From: a virus
Virus record (IMG/VR): IMGVR_UViG_3300050119_000272
Coordinates: 1-51,275 of that record
Strand: one strand, 5' to 3'
DNA length: 51,275 nt
Shown: in pieces, positions 33,831 through 41,974 of the stretch
Layout of the letters: each line of letters starts with the position of its first letter
Position numbering within the stretch: the first letter of the stretch is position 1
Notes under the pieces: model-generated
Told to the model about the DNA's origin: nothing
Seen by the model: only the letters and a program-made list of their open reading frames with translations
Database searches by the model: none
Made by a program: the position numbers and the translations under genes

Positions 33831-34322
33831 TTAGCAGGTCGTCCAGATGCCGGGCTTCTTCCCGTCGGAGCCGCCGAGATGGCCGTGCCAGTGGCAGCCA
33901 TACCTCTTCGAGATGGAAGGACTCACGACCGGGTTGGCGACGTCACCGTTCCAGGCCCAGCTCTTGTCCTGCTTCGGTCCTGTTAGGACCGGTATCCAGC
34001 TGATCTCACCGCACCCGCAGGGGCAGCAGAAGTAAAGATCGTCCTCACGGATGTCGTAGGCGCCAGGCGGGATGTCCTTCGTCCTATGGAGGCCGGGCTC
34101 GCCGGGGGACGGGCTGTCCCCGAGCAGGACGCCTTTCCAAGAAAGGCCCTTCGTGAGGATGGCCTTGACATCCGGCTTCGCAGGCTGAGGATTAGAGGCC
34201 GTCGGAGGCTGGGCCTGAATAGATGGTCGTTCGTTTCCTGGCAAGGGAGGCGACAGGTGTCCCGTGCTGTGAAGGGTGACGCGATGCTTATGCATGTCGA
34301 GCCTCGGATCGCCAGTGAGCAT
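33831..34322 (-). CDS. DUF6527-like zinc-binding protein
   Basis: 163 residues. The C-terminal half LYFCCPCGCGEISWIPV...SWAWNGDVANPVVSPSI...GCHWHGHL..GIW resembles the DUF6527 pattern (CPCGCG...W.w...PSi..C..H..i..G.w..C), a small zinc-binding domain found beside phage and mobile genes. N-terminal ~60 residues are low complexity. Coupled by TGATG to the head morphogenesis gene. Confidence 0.65.
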   Translation of the reverse strand: MLTGDPRLDMHKHRVTLHSTGHLSPPLPGNERPSIQAQPPTASNPQPAKPDVKAILTKGLSWKGVLLGDSPSPGEPGLHRTKDIPPGAYDIREDDLYFCCPCGCGEISWIPVLTGPKQDKSWAWNGDVANPVVSPSISKRYGCHWHGHLGGSDGKKPGIWTTC

Positions 34323-35152
34323 CAGCTGAAGCCCTCAACGACAGGCTTCGACACGCACCGGCAGTTGATCAGCTCGCCGGGCCAGATGTTCTTTCCCTCG
34401 TGGGGATCGAACCAGCCTTCAGAGATGTCGTAGGTGTTGCCGTCATTCTCCAGGTGGGTCGGACGGGGGACCTTTCCTCCGTGGCTATGGAGCCAGACGG
34501 CCTTTTTGATTCCAAGCTCCTCGTGCCTCACCCTGGTGAAGCTCGCGGTCATCTTGTTGTTCTGATCGCGGGCGATCAGGGCTGCCCGGCGCTTGGTCCT
34601 GGCAGCGATACTCTTGTCGCTCTCCCCTGGCTTCGGCGCCAGCTGGACCTTATCGCCGATCTCCTTCATCAAGGAGTGGAGATCGCGGCCCGTCTGGGCA
34701 GAGCGCATGACCGCGCCCTCGACGTCCTTGAAGTACTGCTCCGGGATTGAACGGATGAGGCCGACCTGCTCAGAGACCGAGGCGCTCATCACGTCCCGCA
34801 TGGCCCGGGTCATCTTGAACCTGACGCTGAAGCCGGCCTCGCGAAGCGTCCGCTCTAGCTGGAGGGCTGAGCGGCTCGAAGCCGCCTTGGCGTAATAGGC
34901 TGCGAGGATCGGGGCGGCATCGGCGAAGTTCTTCTCCCAGCGGGAGGAGAGCTTGTTGATGGCCCTCTTGAGGGCCTCGGAAGGAAGCTCATCAGAGGCC
35001 ATAACCGGAGGGGTCTTGCGGTACTGGGCCTTGAGGAAGTACGCAACGCTGTCGGCCATCTCGTTTATCAGGCGTGATAGGCGGCGCTGGTAAAGGACTG
35101 TGGTGCCGGCGTTCGGACGGACCGGGGGGATGGTGAAAGGCTTAGTCTTCAT
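34322..35152 (-). CDS. Phage head morphogenesis protein (SPP1 gp7 / Mu F-like)
   Basis: 276 residues from ATG 35152, which overlaps the upstream stop by 11 bases. RAALIARDQNNKMTASFTRVRHEELGIKKAVWLHSH...RPTHLENDGNTYDISEGWFDP...LINCRCVSKPV is the classical SPP1 gp7/Mu F C-terminal domain. It is a minor head protein acting in portal-vertex assembly or early infection. Confidence 0.9.
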   Translation of the reverse strand: MKTKPFTIPPVRPNAGTTVLYQRRLSRLINEMADSVAYFLKAQYRKTPPVMASDELPSEALKRAINKLSSRWEKNFADAAPILAAYYAKAASSRSALQLERTLREAGFSVRFKMTRAMRDVMSASVSEQVGLIRSIPEQYFKDVEGAVMRSAQTGRDLHSLMKEIGDKVQLAPKPGESDKSIAARTKRRAALIARDQNNKMTASFTRVRHEELGIKKAVWLHSHGGKVPRPTHLENDGNTYDISEGWFDPHEGKNIWPGELINCRCVSKPVVEGFS

Positions 35153-35585
35153 CAAATCGACGCGGTGGAGCTTTCTTGTAGCCGAGGCGGTTATCACTCT
35201 CATGCTTTTCGACGCGTTCGGCGGTCTCGTCGGCACGGTCGTGGTGCTTTATGGCTTGAGACTCCATACCCTTTGCATAGTGGTCTGAGGCCTGATGATA
35301 ATTGAAAGAGGCGCTGCCGTGAGCTGTTGCTGCGCTTCGGTGCATCTGGGCCACGCCGTACATGCGGCGCCCGTTCCAATCTGCGGCTTCCTTTTCGTGG
35401 GCAGCTGCCTGCTCCCCGTGATGAATACCCGACGCATTGGTGGCTGTGGCCTCAGCGGCGAACTTTCCACCCTCATCCCGCGGGTGATCCCCCTCGTTGA
35501 AGGAGGCGTCGTTCGCAAGCCGCGTCGCCCGGTTTACCCGGAGGGCCGCTGCAAGGTCTTCGCCGCCGCTGAAGCAGGTCTTCAT
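35142..35585 (-). CDS. Head-region protein with 'NEGDHPRDEGGKFA' motif
   Basis: 147 residues. FNEGDHPRDEGGKFA is a short motif common in phage head proteins, often at a domain edge; an alanine/histidine-rich helical region follows (HHGEQAAAHEKEAADWNGRR, AIKHHDRADETAERVEKHE). The role is not known. Its stop overlaps the head morphogenesis start. Confidence 0.65.
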   Translation of the reverse strand: MKTCFSGGEDLAAALRVNRATRLANDASFNEGDHPRDEGGKFAAEATATNASGIHHGEQAAAHEKEAADWNGRRMYGVAQMHRSAATAHGSASFNYHQASDHYAKGMESQAIKHHDRADETAERVEKHESDNRLGYKKAPPRRFDED

Positions 35586-37219
35586 TGCTGGTCCTCGTCT
35601 GGATCGGGCTTCGAGGCGGGCTCGTTCCCGGAGCCTTTGTTTGCGCCTGGGGCGTTCAGGTTGTCGTTCTCGACGTTGCGCGTATCCGATTTGATGTTGC
35701 CGGGCAGCGGCTCGTCGGGCTCGGGCACATCCTCCGGGTCCAGCTCGCCGTAGGGCTGGTCGGGCTCATCAGCCAGGCGCTGGCGCGACTCTTCCGGGGC
35801 GAGCGAGCCGGCCTCGATGAGGGTGCGGTCGGCGTCGGCTTTCTTCGATGAGAGGTCGGCCAGCTGCAGCTCGGTCAGCTCGAACAGCGGCACGAAGACG
35901 TACTCGAGGTCGTCGTCGACCTCGCCGAATATGTTGATCTGCGCCATCTTGAACACGGTGTCCAGATGGGGCCGCATGAAGCTCTCCTGGTAGGCGTGCT
36001 CGCGGTCGTAGAAGACCCTTATCTCACCCTCGGAGCTGGCGTTCAGGCCGGACGGGCTGATACCCGTGTACTTGACAAGCGGTATCTGGCCAACGCTGCA
36101 GATGTGCTCCTGGGCCTGGGCCTGGAGCTTGTCGAGGCCGGAGAGCGGCGCGGAGACATTCTTGAAGTCTTCATCGTTCTTGGCGAGGACGAAGACGCCG
36201 CGGTTGTTGCGGCATTTGTTGAAAAGCTCTATGCGCTTGTCCAGCTCCATGCCGCCGGTCTGGAGGATGCCGGCCAGGTCCGTCTGGAGGACCATCACGC
36301 TGAAGGCCTGGATGAGGTCGTTGACCGACTGGCGCGTCTGGAGCCAGTTGTCGATGTACGGCTTAGCCATCTGCGACAGGCTGAGGCCGCCGAACGAGAA
36401 GGCCGGCTTCAGGAGGTCGCCGACCGGGCGGCCCACGAAGGGCAGCAGGCGGGTAGCGTGCGTCTCCTTGCCGTTCACAAACCAGGTATCGGGACGGTAC
36501 CAGTTGTCGGCCAACGGATCAGCCGCGTTGTAGCGGGCCGGGTAGCACCAGACGGGCTCGACGCACTTAAGCGACCGGAGCCTCCCTCGCTTTCCCTTCT
36601 TGAAGCCGCCGGGCCAGAGCTTTGTGACCGTGAGCTTGCCGCCGTTTCCGAGAGGCTTCTTCAGCTCCTTCGGGTCTTCCCGGTCGCCCGTGTCGAGGTA
36701 GAGGTGGGCGCGGCCAAACCAGCTGTCCTGCTCGCTGATCAGCTTGAAGGCCTCACGGGCCCCCAGCCTTTTGAACTCATCCTCTAGGTCTGAGATGCGC
36801 TTCGTCTGTGCCTTCGAGCCGGACTTCGACTTGATCTCGATCCACTTCCGCGTGGCCTCTTCGGCCACGGTGCTGCCGAGCAGCCGGTACTCCGGGATGT
36901 TCGAGAGCTGCGTCAGGTACGGGTAGCCGAGGAACGTGTAGCCCTCGACGAAGGCCCAGTTGTATTGGGCGCCGGCTACCCAGCCGTTGAAGTCCGGTGT
37001 GAAGCTGTCCATCGCCAGGCGACGCCCCGGAGGGATAACGCCTGGAGGCGGCTCTGCCGGGCGGAGCATCTCGATGAACTGCTCACGGGTATAGGACGGC
37101 ACGACGGGGTCGCGGCGCCCGGCATCGGCGCCGAGGCTGTCGATTGCAGCCTGTAGGTTTCGCTTCAGGTCTGGCTTCGGCGCCTCGGGCACAGCCTTGA
37201 TAGGTGTAGGCTCAGCCAC
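35582..37219 (-). CDS. Portal protein (DUF1073 family)
   Basis: 545 residues. AGAQYNWAFVEGYTFLGYPY, RKWIEIKS, DSWFGRAHLYLD, KYTGISPSGLNASSEGEIR and VFKMAQINIFGEVDDD match DUF1073 portals of tailed phages. It forms the dodecameric gate for packaging and the tail joining site. Acidic C-terminal extension (DEPLPGNIKSDTRN). It overlaps the terminase gene by 8 bases. Confidence 0.9.
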   Translation of the reverse strand: MAEPTPIKAVPEAPKPDLKRNLQAAIDSLGADAGRRDPVVPSYTREQFIEMLRPAEPPPGVIPPGRRLAMDSFTPDFNGWVAGAQYNWAFVEGYTFLGYPYLTQLSNIPEYRLLGSTVAEEATRKWIEIKSKSGSKAQTKRISDLEDEFKRLGAREAFKLISEQDSWFGRAHLYLDTGDREDPKELKKPLGNGGKLTVTKLWPGGFKKGKRGRLRSLKCVEPVWCYPARYNAADPLADNWYRPDTWFVNGKETHATRLLPFVGRPVGDLLKPAFSFGGLSLSQMAKPYIDNWLQTRQSVNDLIQAFSVMVLQTDLAGILQTGGMELDKRIELFNKCRNNRGVFVLAKNDEDFKNVSAPLSGLDKLQAQAQEHICSVGQIPLVKYTGISPSGLNASSEGEIRVFYDREHAYQESFMRPHLDTVFKMAQINIFGEVDDDLEYVFVPLFELTELQLADLSSKKADADRTLIEAGSLAPEESRQRLADEPDQPYGELDPEDVPEPDEPLPGNIKSDTRNVENDNLNAPGANKGSGNEPASKPDPDEDQQ

Positions 37220-38912
37220 GCGACGGTCCGCTGACCGAAGCGATCGTCGCTGCCGAGATGGAGATCGGGAGCCTCGCGGGGTAGTAGCACATCATCGTCG
37301 CGTCTCCCAGGTTTGGGCTCTTGGCGCCCTCGGGTTTCTTGTCCACTACCAACCGGAGGTCCGGCGTCTTGCCCACGACGGGCTGCGAAAGCTCACGCAT
37401 AAGCCTCTTCAGGGCCGGCATCTTTGACGACAGGCTGATGAGCTGCTCCGGCGGGAACTTGGTGCTAGGCTCCGTGAGCATGCGGTGGGTGCGCTCGAAG
37501 CGGAGACGTAGCGCCCACCAGCCCTGGGCCTTTATATTCTTGAAGAAGTCCTCGTTCGTCGGCGTCGAGCTGTCACCGGCTATGACCCGTTGGAGGGGGT
37601 TAAGCACCGCAGCGCCAGCATCCCAAGCGTGGAATGTGATGCCGATTGGGAGCTTCTTCTCCTTCTGCAGCCGGTTGGCTTCAGACTTGACCCCGGCCCC
37701 GATCCCTATGCAGTCGTACTGGACGGCGACGGGGCTCTTCCCGGTCAGGTCCATGATGACTTTCCGCGTGCCTTCGCCGACGTCCCCCTCACCCCAATCG
37801 TCGGCGAAGTGCATAACGACGCCCTTCCGGGCCACGAGGGCGTGGAGGTCCCCACCTTCGTCGGCGGGATCATATCCTGCGCACCATCCGCCGACATCTA
37901 TGAACTTCAGAGCGATGTGGGCGTCGATTGCGGACTTCACCCAGTCCTGTGGGATGATGACACCCTGGAGGGAGGCCGTGGCATCGCGGTCTACCTCCTG
38001 CCTGAACAGGTGGAGGAGGCCATTGTCGACAGCGGACTTCCGTCGCTTGTCATACCAGGTTTTTGTCTTCGCCGGATGGTCGGACCAATCAAGCACAAAC
38101 ACACGGGTCGTGCCGGGATCCGGTTTGGGCCGTCCGGACTCCCACTCACGGCCGGCCTCACGCTTCCGGTCGAAGACTGTGCCGACACCGTTGTGGGTCG
38201 AAATATCAATCTGGACATTAGTGTTATCCATGAGCGCAGCCTCGATGCTCTCGGGGTGCTCGTAGTGCGCACTCTCGTCCTTGAAGTATATCAGCGTGCG
38301 GCCGCCACGGCCGATGTTATCCCCACCCTCGCCGACGATCGTGGCCTCGTTCTCAGGGTTCACGAAGCGAAGGTAGCTCATGTGCTTCGTTTCGTCGAAG
38401 CCCTTGGGGAGGAAGACGTCGGGCAGGCCCCGGATGCTCTTCCTCATCTTCTCAAATACAGACGTCGGATCGCCGAGCTTGTCCACGAGGTCTTGCTTGC
38501 GGGAGCCCCAGCCGGTCGCGGAGCCTTCCACAAAGAGCCAGAGGCAGATGCTCAAAGCGCTGCAGATCCAGGTCGCACCGGTCTCACGGCTCTTGTCGAT
38601 GAGGCCGTTTTCCTGATCCTTCAGGCACGCGACGAGGAAGTCCACCAGCTCACCCTGACGCTCGAACGGGACGAGCGGCAGTCGGGTAGGGAGCTTACGC
38701 TCGAAAGAGTTACGCGGGTCGAAGGTGTCGACCCAGTGTGCGATGAAGTGCTTGAAGTTCTCAGGCTGCGAGTAATAGGACTTTGCGGCGAAGAGGAAGC
38801 CCTCATCCTTCCGCATCTTGGCAAGCTGCTGCTGCCGCCAGCCGAACACCGCTGTATAATCAGGTGGCCAGGTTTCCTTAGTCAGTATACTCGGCGGGAG
38901 CCAGAGCGTCAC
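37212..38912 (-). CDS. Terminase large subunit
   Basis: 566 residues from a GTG (GTGA coupling). LIDKSRETGATWI acts as the Walker A-like loop, TLIYFKDESAHYE is Walker B with the catalytic glutamate, and STHNG is the coupling motif. CAGYDPADEGGDLHALVA gives the first nuclease aspartate, and VQYDCIGIGAG a second. It packages DNA into the prohead with TerS. Confidence 0.9.
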   Translation of the reverse strand: MTLWLPPSILTKETWPPDYTAVFGWRQQQLAKMRKDEGFLFAAKSYYSQPENFKHFIAHWVDTFDPRNSFERKLPTRLPLVPFERQGELVDFLVACLKDQENGLIDKSRETGATWICSALSICLWLFVEGSATGWGSRKQDLVDKLGDPTSVFEKMRKSIRGLPDVFLPKGFDETKHMSYLRFVNPENEATIVGEGGDNIGRGGRTLIYFKDESAHYEHPESIEAALMDNTNVQIDISTHNGVGTVFDRKREAGREWESGRPKPDPGTTRVFVLDWSDHPAKTKTWYDKRRKSAVDNGLLHLFRQEVDRDATASLQGVIIPQDWVKSAIDAHIALKFIDVGGWCAGYDPADEGGDLHALVARKGVVMHFADDWGEGDVGEGTRKVIMDLTGKSPVAVQYDCIGIGAGVKSEANRLQKEKKLPIGITFHAWDAGAAVLNPLQRVIAGDSSTPTNEDFFKNIKAQGWWALRLRFERTHRMLTEPSTKFPPEQLISLSSKMPALKRLMRELSQPVVGKTPDLRLVVDKKPEGAKSPNLGDATMMCYYPARLPISISAATIASVSGPSRG

Positions 38913-39358
38913 AGCCGGCCTTTAAGGCTCTGCTCGTAGGCCAGGGCAGCGGCACGCGGATCGAGCTGGTGTGTAATCTTCGGGAGCTTATCCTCCTCAG
39001 TCGGATCGGCGGGCCAAGCGACCTCAATCTGGCTCAAACGGGGATGACGATAAGGCGCCATATCCACGGCGCACTCCTGCGCTTTGTCCCGCGCGATAAG
39101 CATATTCTTGATGTTTGTATTCAGGTCCTTGAGCAACTCTGGCTCGTCGGCAAACCTCTCAGCCGGAAGCTCCAGGATGGCCACGATCTTATTCGTTAAG
39201 GCTGTCGCAGCGTCGTACCAGAAGCGGAGGTTCTCGGCGAACACACGGGCCGGGGTGAGATCAACAGCCTTCGTGGCCTCGAGCATTGCCTCGCGGGTTG
39301 TCTTGACCAGCGGGTTCTTCTTCGGTCCTGAATTTGGCCTTGCGCCTCCACGGGGCAT
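38909..39358 (-). CDS. Terminase small subunit
   Basis: 149 residues. MPRGGARPNSGPKK is the characteristic N-terminus of many terminase small subunits, followed by a helical body. It lies next to TerL with a 4-base overlap. It should recognise the packaging site. Confidence 0.82.
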   Translation of the reverse strand: MPRGGARPNSGPKKNPLVKTTREAMLEATKAVDLTPARVFAENLRFWYDAATALTNKIVAILELPAERFADEPELLKDLNTNIKNMLIARDKAQECAVDMAPYRHPRLSQIEVAWPADPTEEDKLPKITHQLDPRAAALAYEQSLKGRL

Positions 39359-39406
39359 CAGTGTCGGCCTTTGGATTCTTGGATGAGGTTCAGATAGCTC
39401 CGCACT

Positions 39407-39946
39407 TTACGCGGCCAGACACGGGCGCAGAACTGGGGGAGCGACGCACGACGGCGGGATTGTTACCTCACGCTTGCCCCCGAGTAAAGCCAAAAGAACG
39501 ACCATGCCGCCACGACGGTATTTCACCATCTCGCCGGCATAACCTGAAAACGGCCCCTTATCAATCTCAACGAAGTCGCCGCGTACATAAGAACGCGCGA
39601 GGGCCTCGGCGCTCTTCGGTGTAAACTCGCCGGCCTCGGTCATCTTTATCATCCTCTCGACGAACCCTTCCGGCAAGAATCCCGGGTATCCGTCGCCGGG
39701 CAGCAGCCTCGTGATCCCTTTGATCCTCTTCGCTTTTTGCCAGACGAAGTCAGCCTCCTGGTCGAACCTCAGGAAGATATACCCAGGGAAGACGTCGCCC
39801 GTCCCGCGGCCGAACAGCTTCTTCTGCAGCGGATATGAAGGCGAGAAGACCGCCCGGCCATTGTCCTCAAACCCTTCCCTCTTCAGATGCCGACGCACAC
39901 TCAGATCCAAACCAGAGTTCACCTGGCCGACGTGCCATCGCATCAT
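39407..39946 (-). CDS. NusG/RfaH-like transcription antiterminator
   Basis: 179 residues starting MMRWHVGQVN behind AGGAGGGCTCTTT; an upstream in-frame GTG/TTG-type start at 39970 lies before this SD. NGN domain: MRWHVGQVNSG, RRHLKREGF, GDVFPGYIFLRFD, KGITRLLPGDGYPGFLPEGF. KOW domain: YVRGDFVEIDKGPFSGYAGEMV. As the first gene of the 32-kb late operon it probably travels with RNA polymerase and suppresses termination, as RfaH does. Confidence 0.88.
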   Translation of the reverse strand: MMRWHVGQVNSGLDLSVRRHLKREGFEDNGRAVFSPSYPLQKKLFGRGTGDVFPGYIFLRFDQEADFVWQKAKRIKGITRLLPGDGYPGFLPEGFVERMIKMTEAGEFTPKSAEALARSYVRGDFVEIDKGPFSGYAGEMVKYRRGGMVVLLALLGGKREVTIPPSCVAPPVLRPCLAA

Positions 39947-40050
39947 AAAGAGCCCTCCTATCACCAGCACCGGAGGCTATGCACGGACTAGCTCAATTGT
40001 AAATACAGCCTCACGAAAGGGCACGGAAACAGGGGGTAACGCTCCCACCG

Positions 40051-40076
40051 AGGTGGTCACTTCTGTCACACCACCT
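40051..40076. repeat. Inverted repeat in the late leader
   Basis: AGGTGGT (40051-40057) and ACCACCT (40070-40076) are perfect 7-bp arms around 12 bases. CCACC at 40045-40049 can pair instead with GGTGG inside the left arm (CCACC-GA-GGTGG), giving alternative hairpins. It lies in the ~225-base leader ahead of the NusG-like gene, so a regulatory hairpin or operator is possible. Confidence 0.45.
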
Positions 40077-40176
40077 TCCTCATTCTACACCGTCACACAA
40101 CACGATCTTACGAAAGACCCACAATCGCGCATATTACCAACAGCCAACAACCCTATGATCCAGGCTCTTCGGCATG

Positions 40177-40206
40177 ATTATAGCAACGCGCGCACGCGCA
40201 CGTAAA
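40177..40206 (-). promoter_or_regulatory. Late promoter candidate TTTACG-N18-TATAAT
   Basis: On the minus strand TATAAT (plus coordinates 40177-40182) matches the sigma70 -10 consensus and TTTACG (40201-40206) is 18 bases upstream. Transcription from it would read through ~225 bases of leader into the NusG-like gene and the late block. Confidence 0.55.
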
Positions 40207-40226
40207 AAAGGCCGCAACTTGGAGAT

Positions 40227-40255
40227 TTGAAACACTCTCACATCATGAATAATTT
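40227..40255 (+). promoter_or_regulatory. Promoter TTGAAA-N17-TAATTT
   Basis: TTGAAA (40227-40232) and TAATTT (40250-40255) with a 17-base spacer, ~70 bases ahead of the first plus-strand gene. It stands back-to-back with the minus promoter at 40177. A short palindrome ACATC-AC-GATGT follows at 40262-40273 and may be an operator. Confidence 0.6.
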
Positions 40256-40324
40256 TGGTATACATCACGATGTGCAAGTGTTTCTATTCTACGACATACG
40301 TACTTATAGGGAGACCCCTGTCCA

Positions 40325-40927
40325 ATGGGACGCACCGCCGACTATTCCCTCGAAACCGCCGACCTCGATGCTGCCCGGAAGAACCGGGTCATGTGGGTCG
40401 AAGGCCACGTCCTCATCATAGGCTTCCACGACGACCGCATCCTCGCCGCCGACCAGGCCTCGAAGCTCCTGACCGGTCTGGGCTTCCACGTCCATACCCA
40501 GCTCACCGACTCTGAGAAGCTCGAGGGCATGACCCTCCGCCGCCGTACCGACCATCGCCGTATCCCCCTCAGCGCCGTCGAAGGCGTCCTGAGGGTCTAC
40601 CCCGGTCTGAAGCCGGCCGAGATCGCCGCCCTCGCCTACAAAACCGACCCGTGGACCGATCTCGCCAAAGCCGTTGCAGAGCGCAAAACGAAAGTCGCCC
40701 TCGTCCGGCTCCTCAACGCTAACGCCGCCTCCCGCTTCTACCTCCCCGACGGCCAAGACGTATGGGGGCCTCCCGGCTGGACGCCGAAGGCCGGCCTTCC
40801 TTCCGTGGCCTACGACCCATCCGAGCATCCCAACCCGGCCATGATCAAAGCCGGCGCCACTCTCCTTGGCGGAGACCAGGCCCTCGCCATCCGCATCTAC
40901 CAGGAGATGAGAAGGATGAAGCCATGA
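40325..40927 (+). CDS. Hypothetical protein, first gene of the plus-strand block
   Basis: 200 residues, preceded by GGGAGACCCCTGTCCA. WVEGHVLIIGFHDDRILAADQ, HRRIPLSAVEGVLRVYPGL and GDQALAIRIYQEMRRM suggest a mostly alpha soluble protein. No recognised domain. As the first gene from the divergent promoter it is likely an early, host-directed or regulatory protein. Confidence 0.75.
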   Translation: MGRTADYSLETADLDAARKNRVMWVEGHVLIIGFHDDRILAADQASKLLTGLGFHVHTQLTDSEKLEGMTLRRRTDHRRIPLSAVEGVLRVYPGLKPAEIAALAYKTDPWTDLAKAVAERKTKVALVRLLNANAASRFYLPDGQDVWGPPGWTPKAGLPSVAYDPSEHPNPAMIKAGATLLGGDQALAIRIYQEMRRMKP

Positions 40928-40989
40928 CCGACGCCGAGCACAACAAAGGCCAGCTCTTGAAAGCTAGCCCTCCCGCCCCTACCCTCTGA
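40924..40989 (+). CDS. Tiny coupled peptide
   Basis: 21 codons from an ATG overlapping the previous stop (ATGA): MTDAEHNKGQLLKASPP. Only the coupling supports it, and there is no next gene directly after it. It could be non-coding. Confidence 0.25.
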   Translation: MTDAEHNKGQLLKASPPAPTL

Positions 40990-41197
40990 AGGTCATATCC
41001 CTCTCGACCACGCACCCCTCCCAGTCCACCTCGTACGCGGTGTTCAGGAGCTTCCGCCTGGCCTCCTCCGAGAGCCTGAACCCTCCCACCTCGGCATTGT
41101 TGAGCCGCCACTCAGCGGCCCCTCCCTTGTACTGCGGGGGTATCCACCGCAGGGCTTCCACCGGGAGGGATAGGGTTTCCGGAAGCTCGCCGTCCAA
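40979..41197 (-). CDS. Possible antisense-orientation small gene
   Basis: 72 residues on the minus strand in a region with no supported plus-strand gene. The composition is protein-like (LRWIPPQYKGGAAEWRLNN, FRLSEEARRKLLNTAYEVDWEG), but the only start is a TTG at 41197 with no close SD; the frame is open further upstream without ATG or GTG. It may be a genuine gene with an unusual start, or a degraded one. Confidence 0.35.
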   Translation of the reverse strand: MDGELPETLSLPVEALRWIPPQYKGGAAEWRLNNAEVGGFRLSEEARRKLLNTAYEVDWEGCVVERDMTFRG

Positions 41198-41249
41198 AAT
41201 CCACAGACGGCTGAAAAACCTCCTCCGCCGCCCTTTTTCTTCCTTAAAA

Positions 41250-41297
41250 TAACCCTTTCCTTACAGCCACTTACCTTCACTGCGTGACTAACCCTTT
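41250..41297 (+). repeat. Two TAACCCTTT direct repeats
   Basis: TAACCCTTT at 41250-41258 and again at 41289-41297, each followed within a few bases by TACA/ACAC, in the gene-poor stretch 41198-41436. The third, degenerate CCCTTTGGCCCTTACAC follows at ~41309. Possibly protein binding sites or a small origin-like element; the rest of this 240-base stretch holds GGTTCC...GGAACC dyads and nothing else I can name. Confidence 0.3.
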
Positions 41298-41436
41298 ACA
41301 CGCCCCTCCCTTTGGCCCTTACACTTCATCCTGTGGCCCGGGGCCGCTCCGTCTGGTTCCGCTCTCATTGGAAGGAACGGGGAACCCGAGACGCCGACCC
41401 CGGCCACGCAGAGATTAGAATCAGAGAGCCTGTTAA

Positions 41437-41511
41437 ATGAAGTTCCTCCCCCTTATCATTTTTGCCATCATCCTCTGGGCCTTCCTCGATGAAGTCTGGG
41501 AGGATTCATGA
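41437..41511 (+). CDS. Tiny membrane peptide
   Basis: 24 residues, MKFLPLIIFAIILWAFLDEV, a single hydrophobic helix with an acidic end. Its TGA overlaps the next ATG (ATGA). Such mini-membrane proteins are common in phage early regions; function unknown. Confidence 0.4.
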   Translation: MKFLPLIIFAIILWAFLDEVWEDS

Positions 41512-41774
41512 CCTACGCCCTCGCCTTCCTAGCCTGCGCCCTTTCCTTCTGGGCCGGCCACGCCCTCGGCCGCGGGCCTTACACCGCGAAGGAGCGCATC
41601 ATCGCCGTCTTGAAGCTATCCGGTGACCCGTGGGTGACGTCCCTCGAACTATCAATATCCTGCGGGCTCCCACTGGCGGTTCTCCACATCGCTTTAGCCT
41701 CTCTTGAAGGGGACGGCGTCGTCAAGTCGGATCGCGCCCGCCGCCTCTATATGCTCTACGCGGCCTACCGATGA
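41508..41774 (+). CDS. Membrane-anchored winged-helix-like protein
   Basis: 88 residues: an N-terminal membrane segment (MTYALAFLACALSFWAGHAL), then YTAKERIIAVLKLSG..TSLELSISCGLPLAVLHIALAS, which reads as a winged helix-turn-helix (ERIxxxL...tslELs...L.lavLhiaLasLE.dG.V). Membrane-tethered DNA-binding proteins of this layout are unusual. Coupled on both sides. Confidence 0.55.
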   Translation: MTYALAFLACALSFWAGHALGRGPYTAKERIIAVLKLSGDPWVTSLELSISCGLPLAVLHIALASLEGDGVVKSDRARRLYMLYAAYR

Positions 41775-41974
41775 TCCTCTACAGTGATGTCCCCTCCTTC
41801 GGTTGTGACCGCGGCGGCTGTGTCTATCCGCTAGCCTGCTCGTCAGCGAACCGATGCCGCTGCATCGAGTTCGCCCAGGACGCCAACCTCGTTTGCTGCC
41901 CGAACTGCAAAGGGACGGGGCGTACACCACCTAACGCCTGTGCAAGCTGCAACGGCACGGGCCGCACCCGATGA
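41771..41974 (+). CDS. Small DnaJ-type zinc-finger protein
   Basis: 67 residues. Two CxxCxGxG units, CPNCKGTGRT and CASCNGTGRT, as in the DnaJ central zinc-finger, plus further N-terminal cysteines. It is coupled (ATGA) to the SNF2-like helicase, whose own insertion carries related cysteines, suggesting a shared zinc-dependent function. Confidence 0.65.
   Translation: MILYSDVPSFGCDRGGCVYPLACSSANRCRCIEFAQDANLVCCPNCKGTGRTPPNACASCNGTGRTR

Noticed and set aside
40309-40320. TATAGGGAGA, resembling the T7 RNA polymerase promoter start
   Set aside because: The upstream part does not align with the T7-type promoter at normal spacing, and no phage RNA polymerase gene is visible. A sigma70-type promoter stands just upstream.
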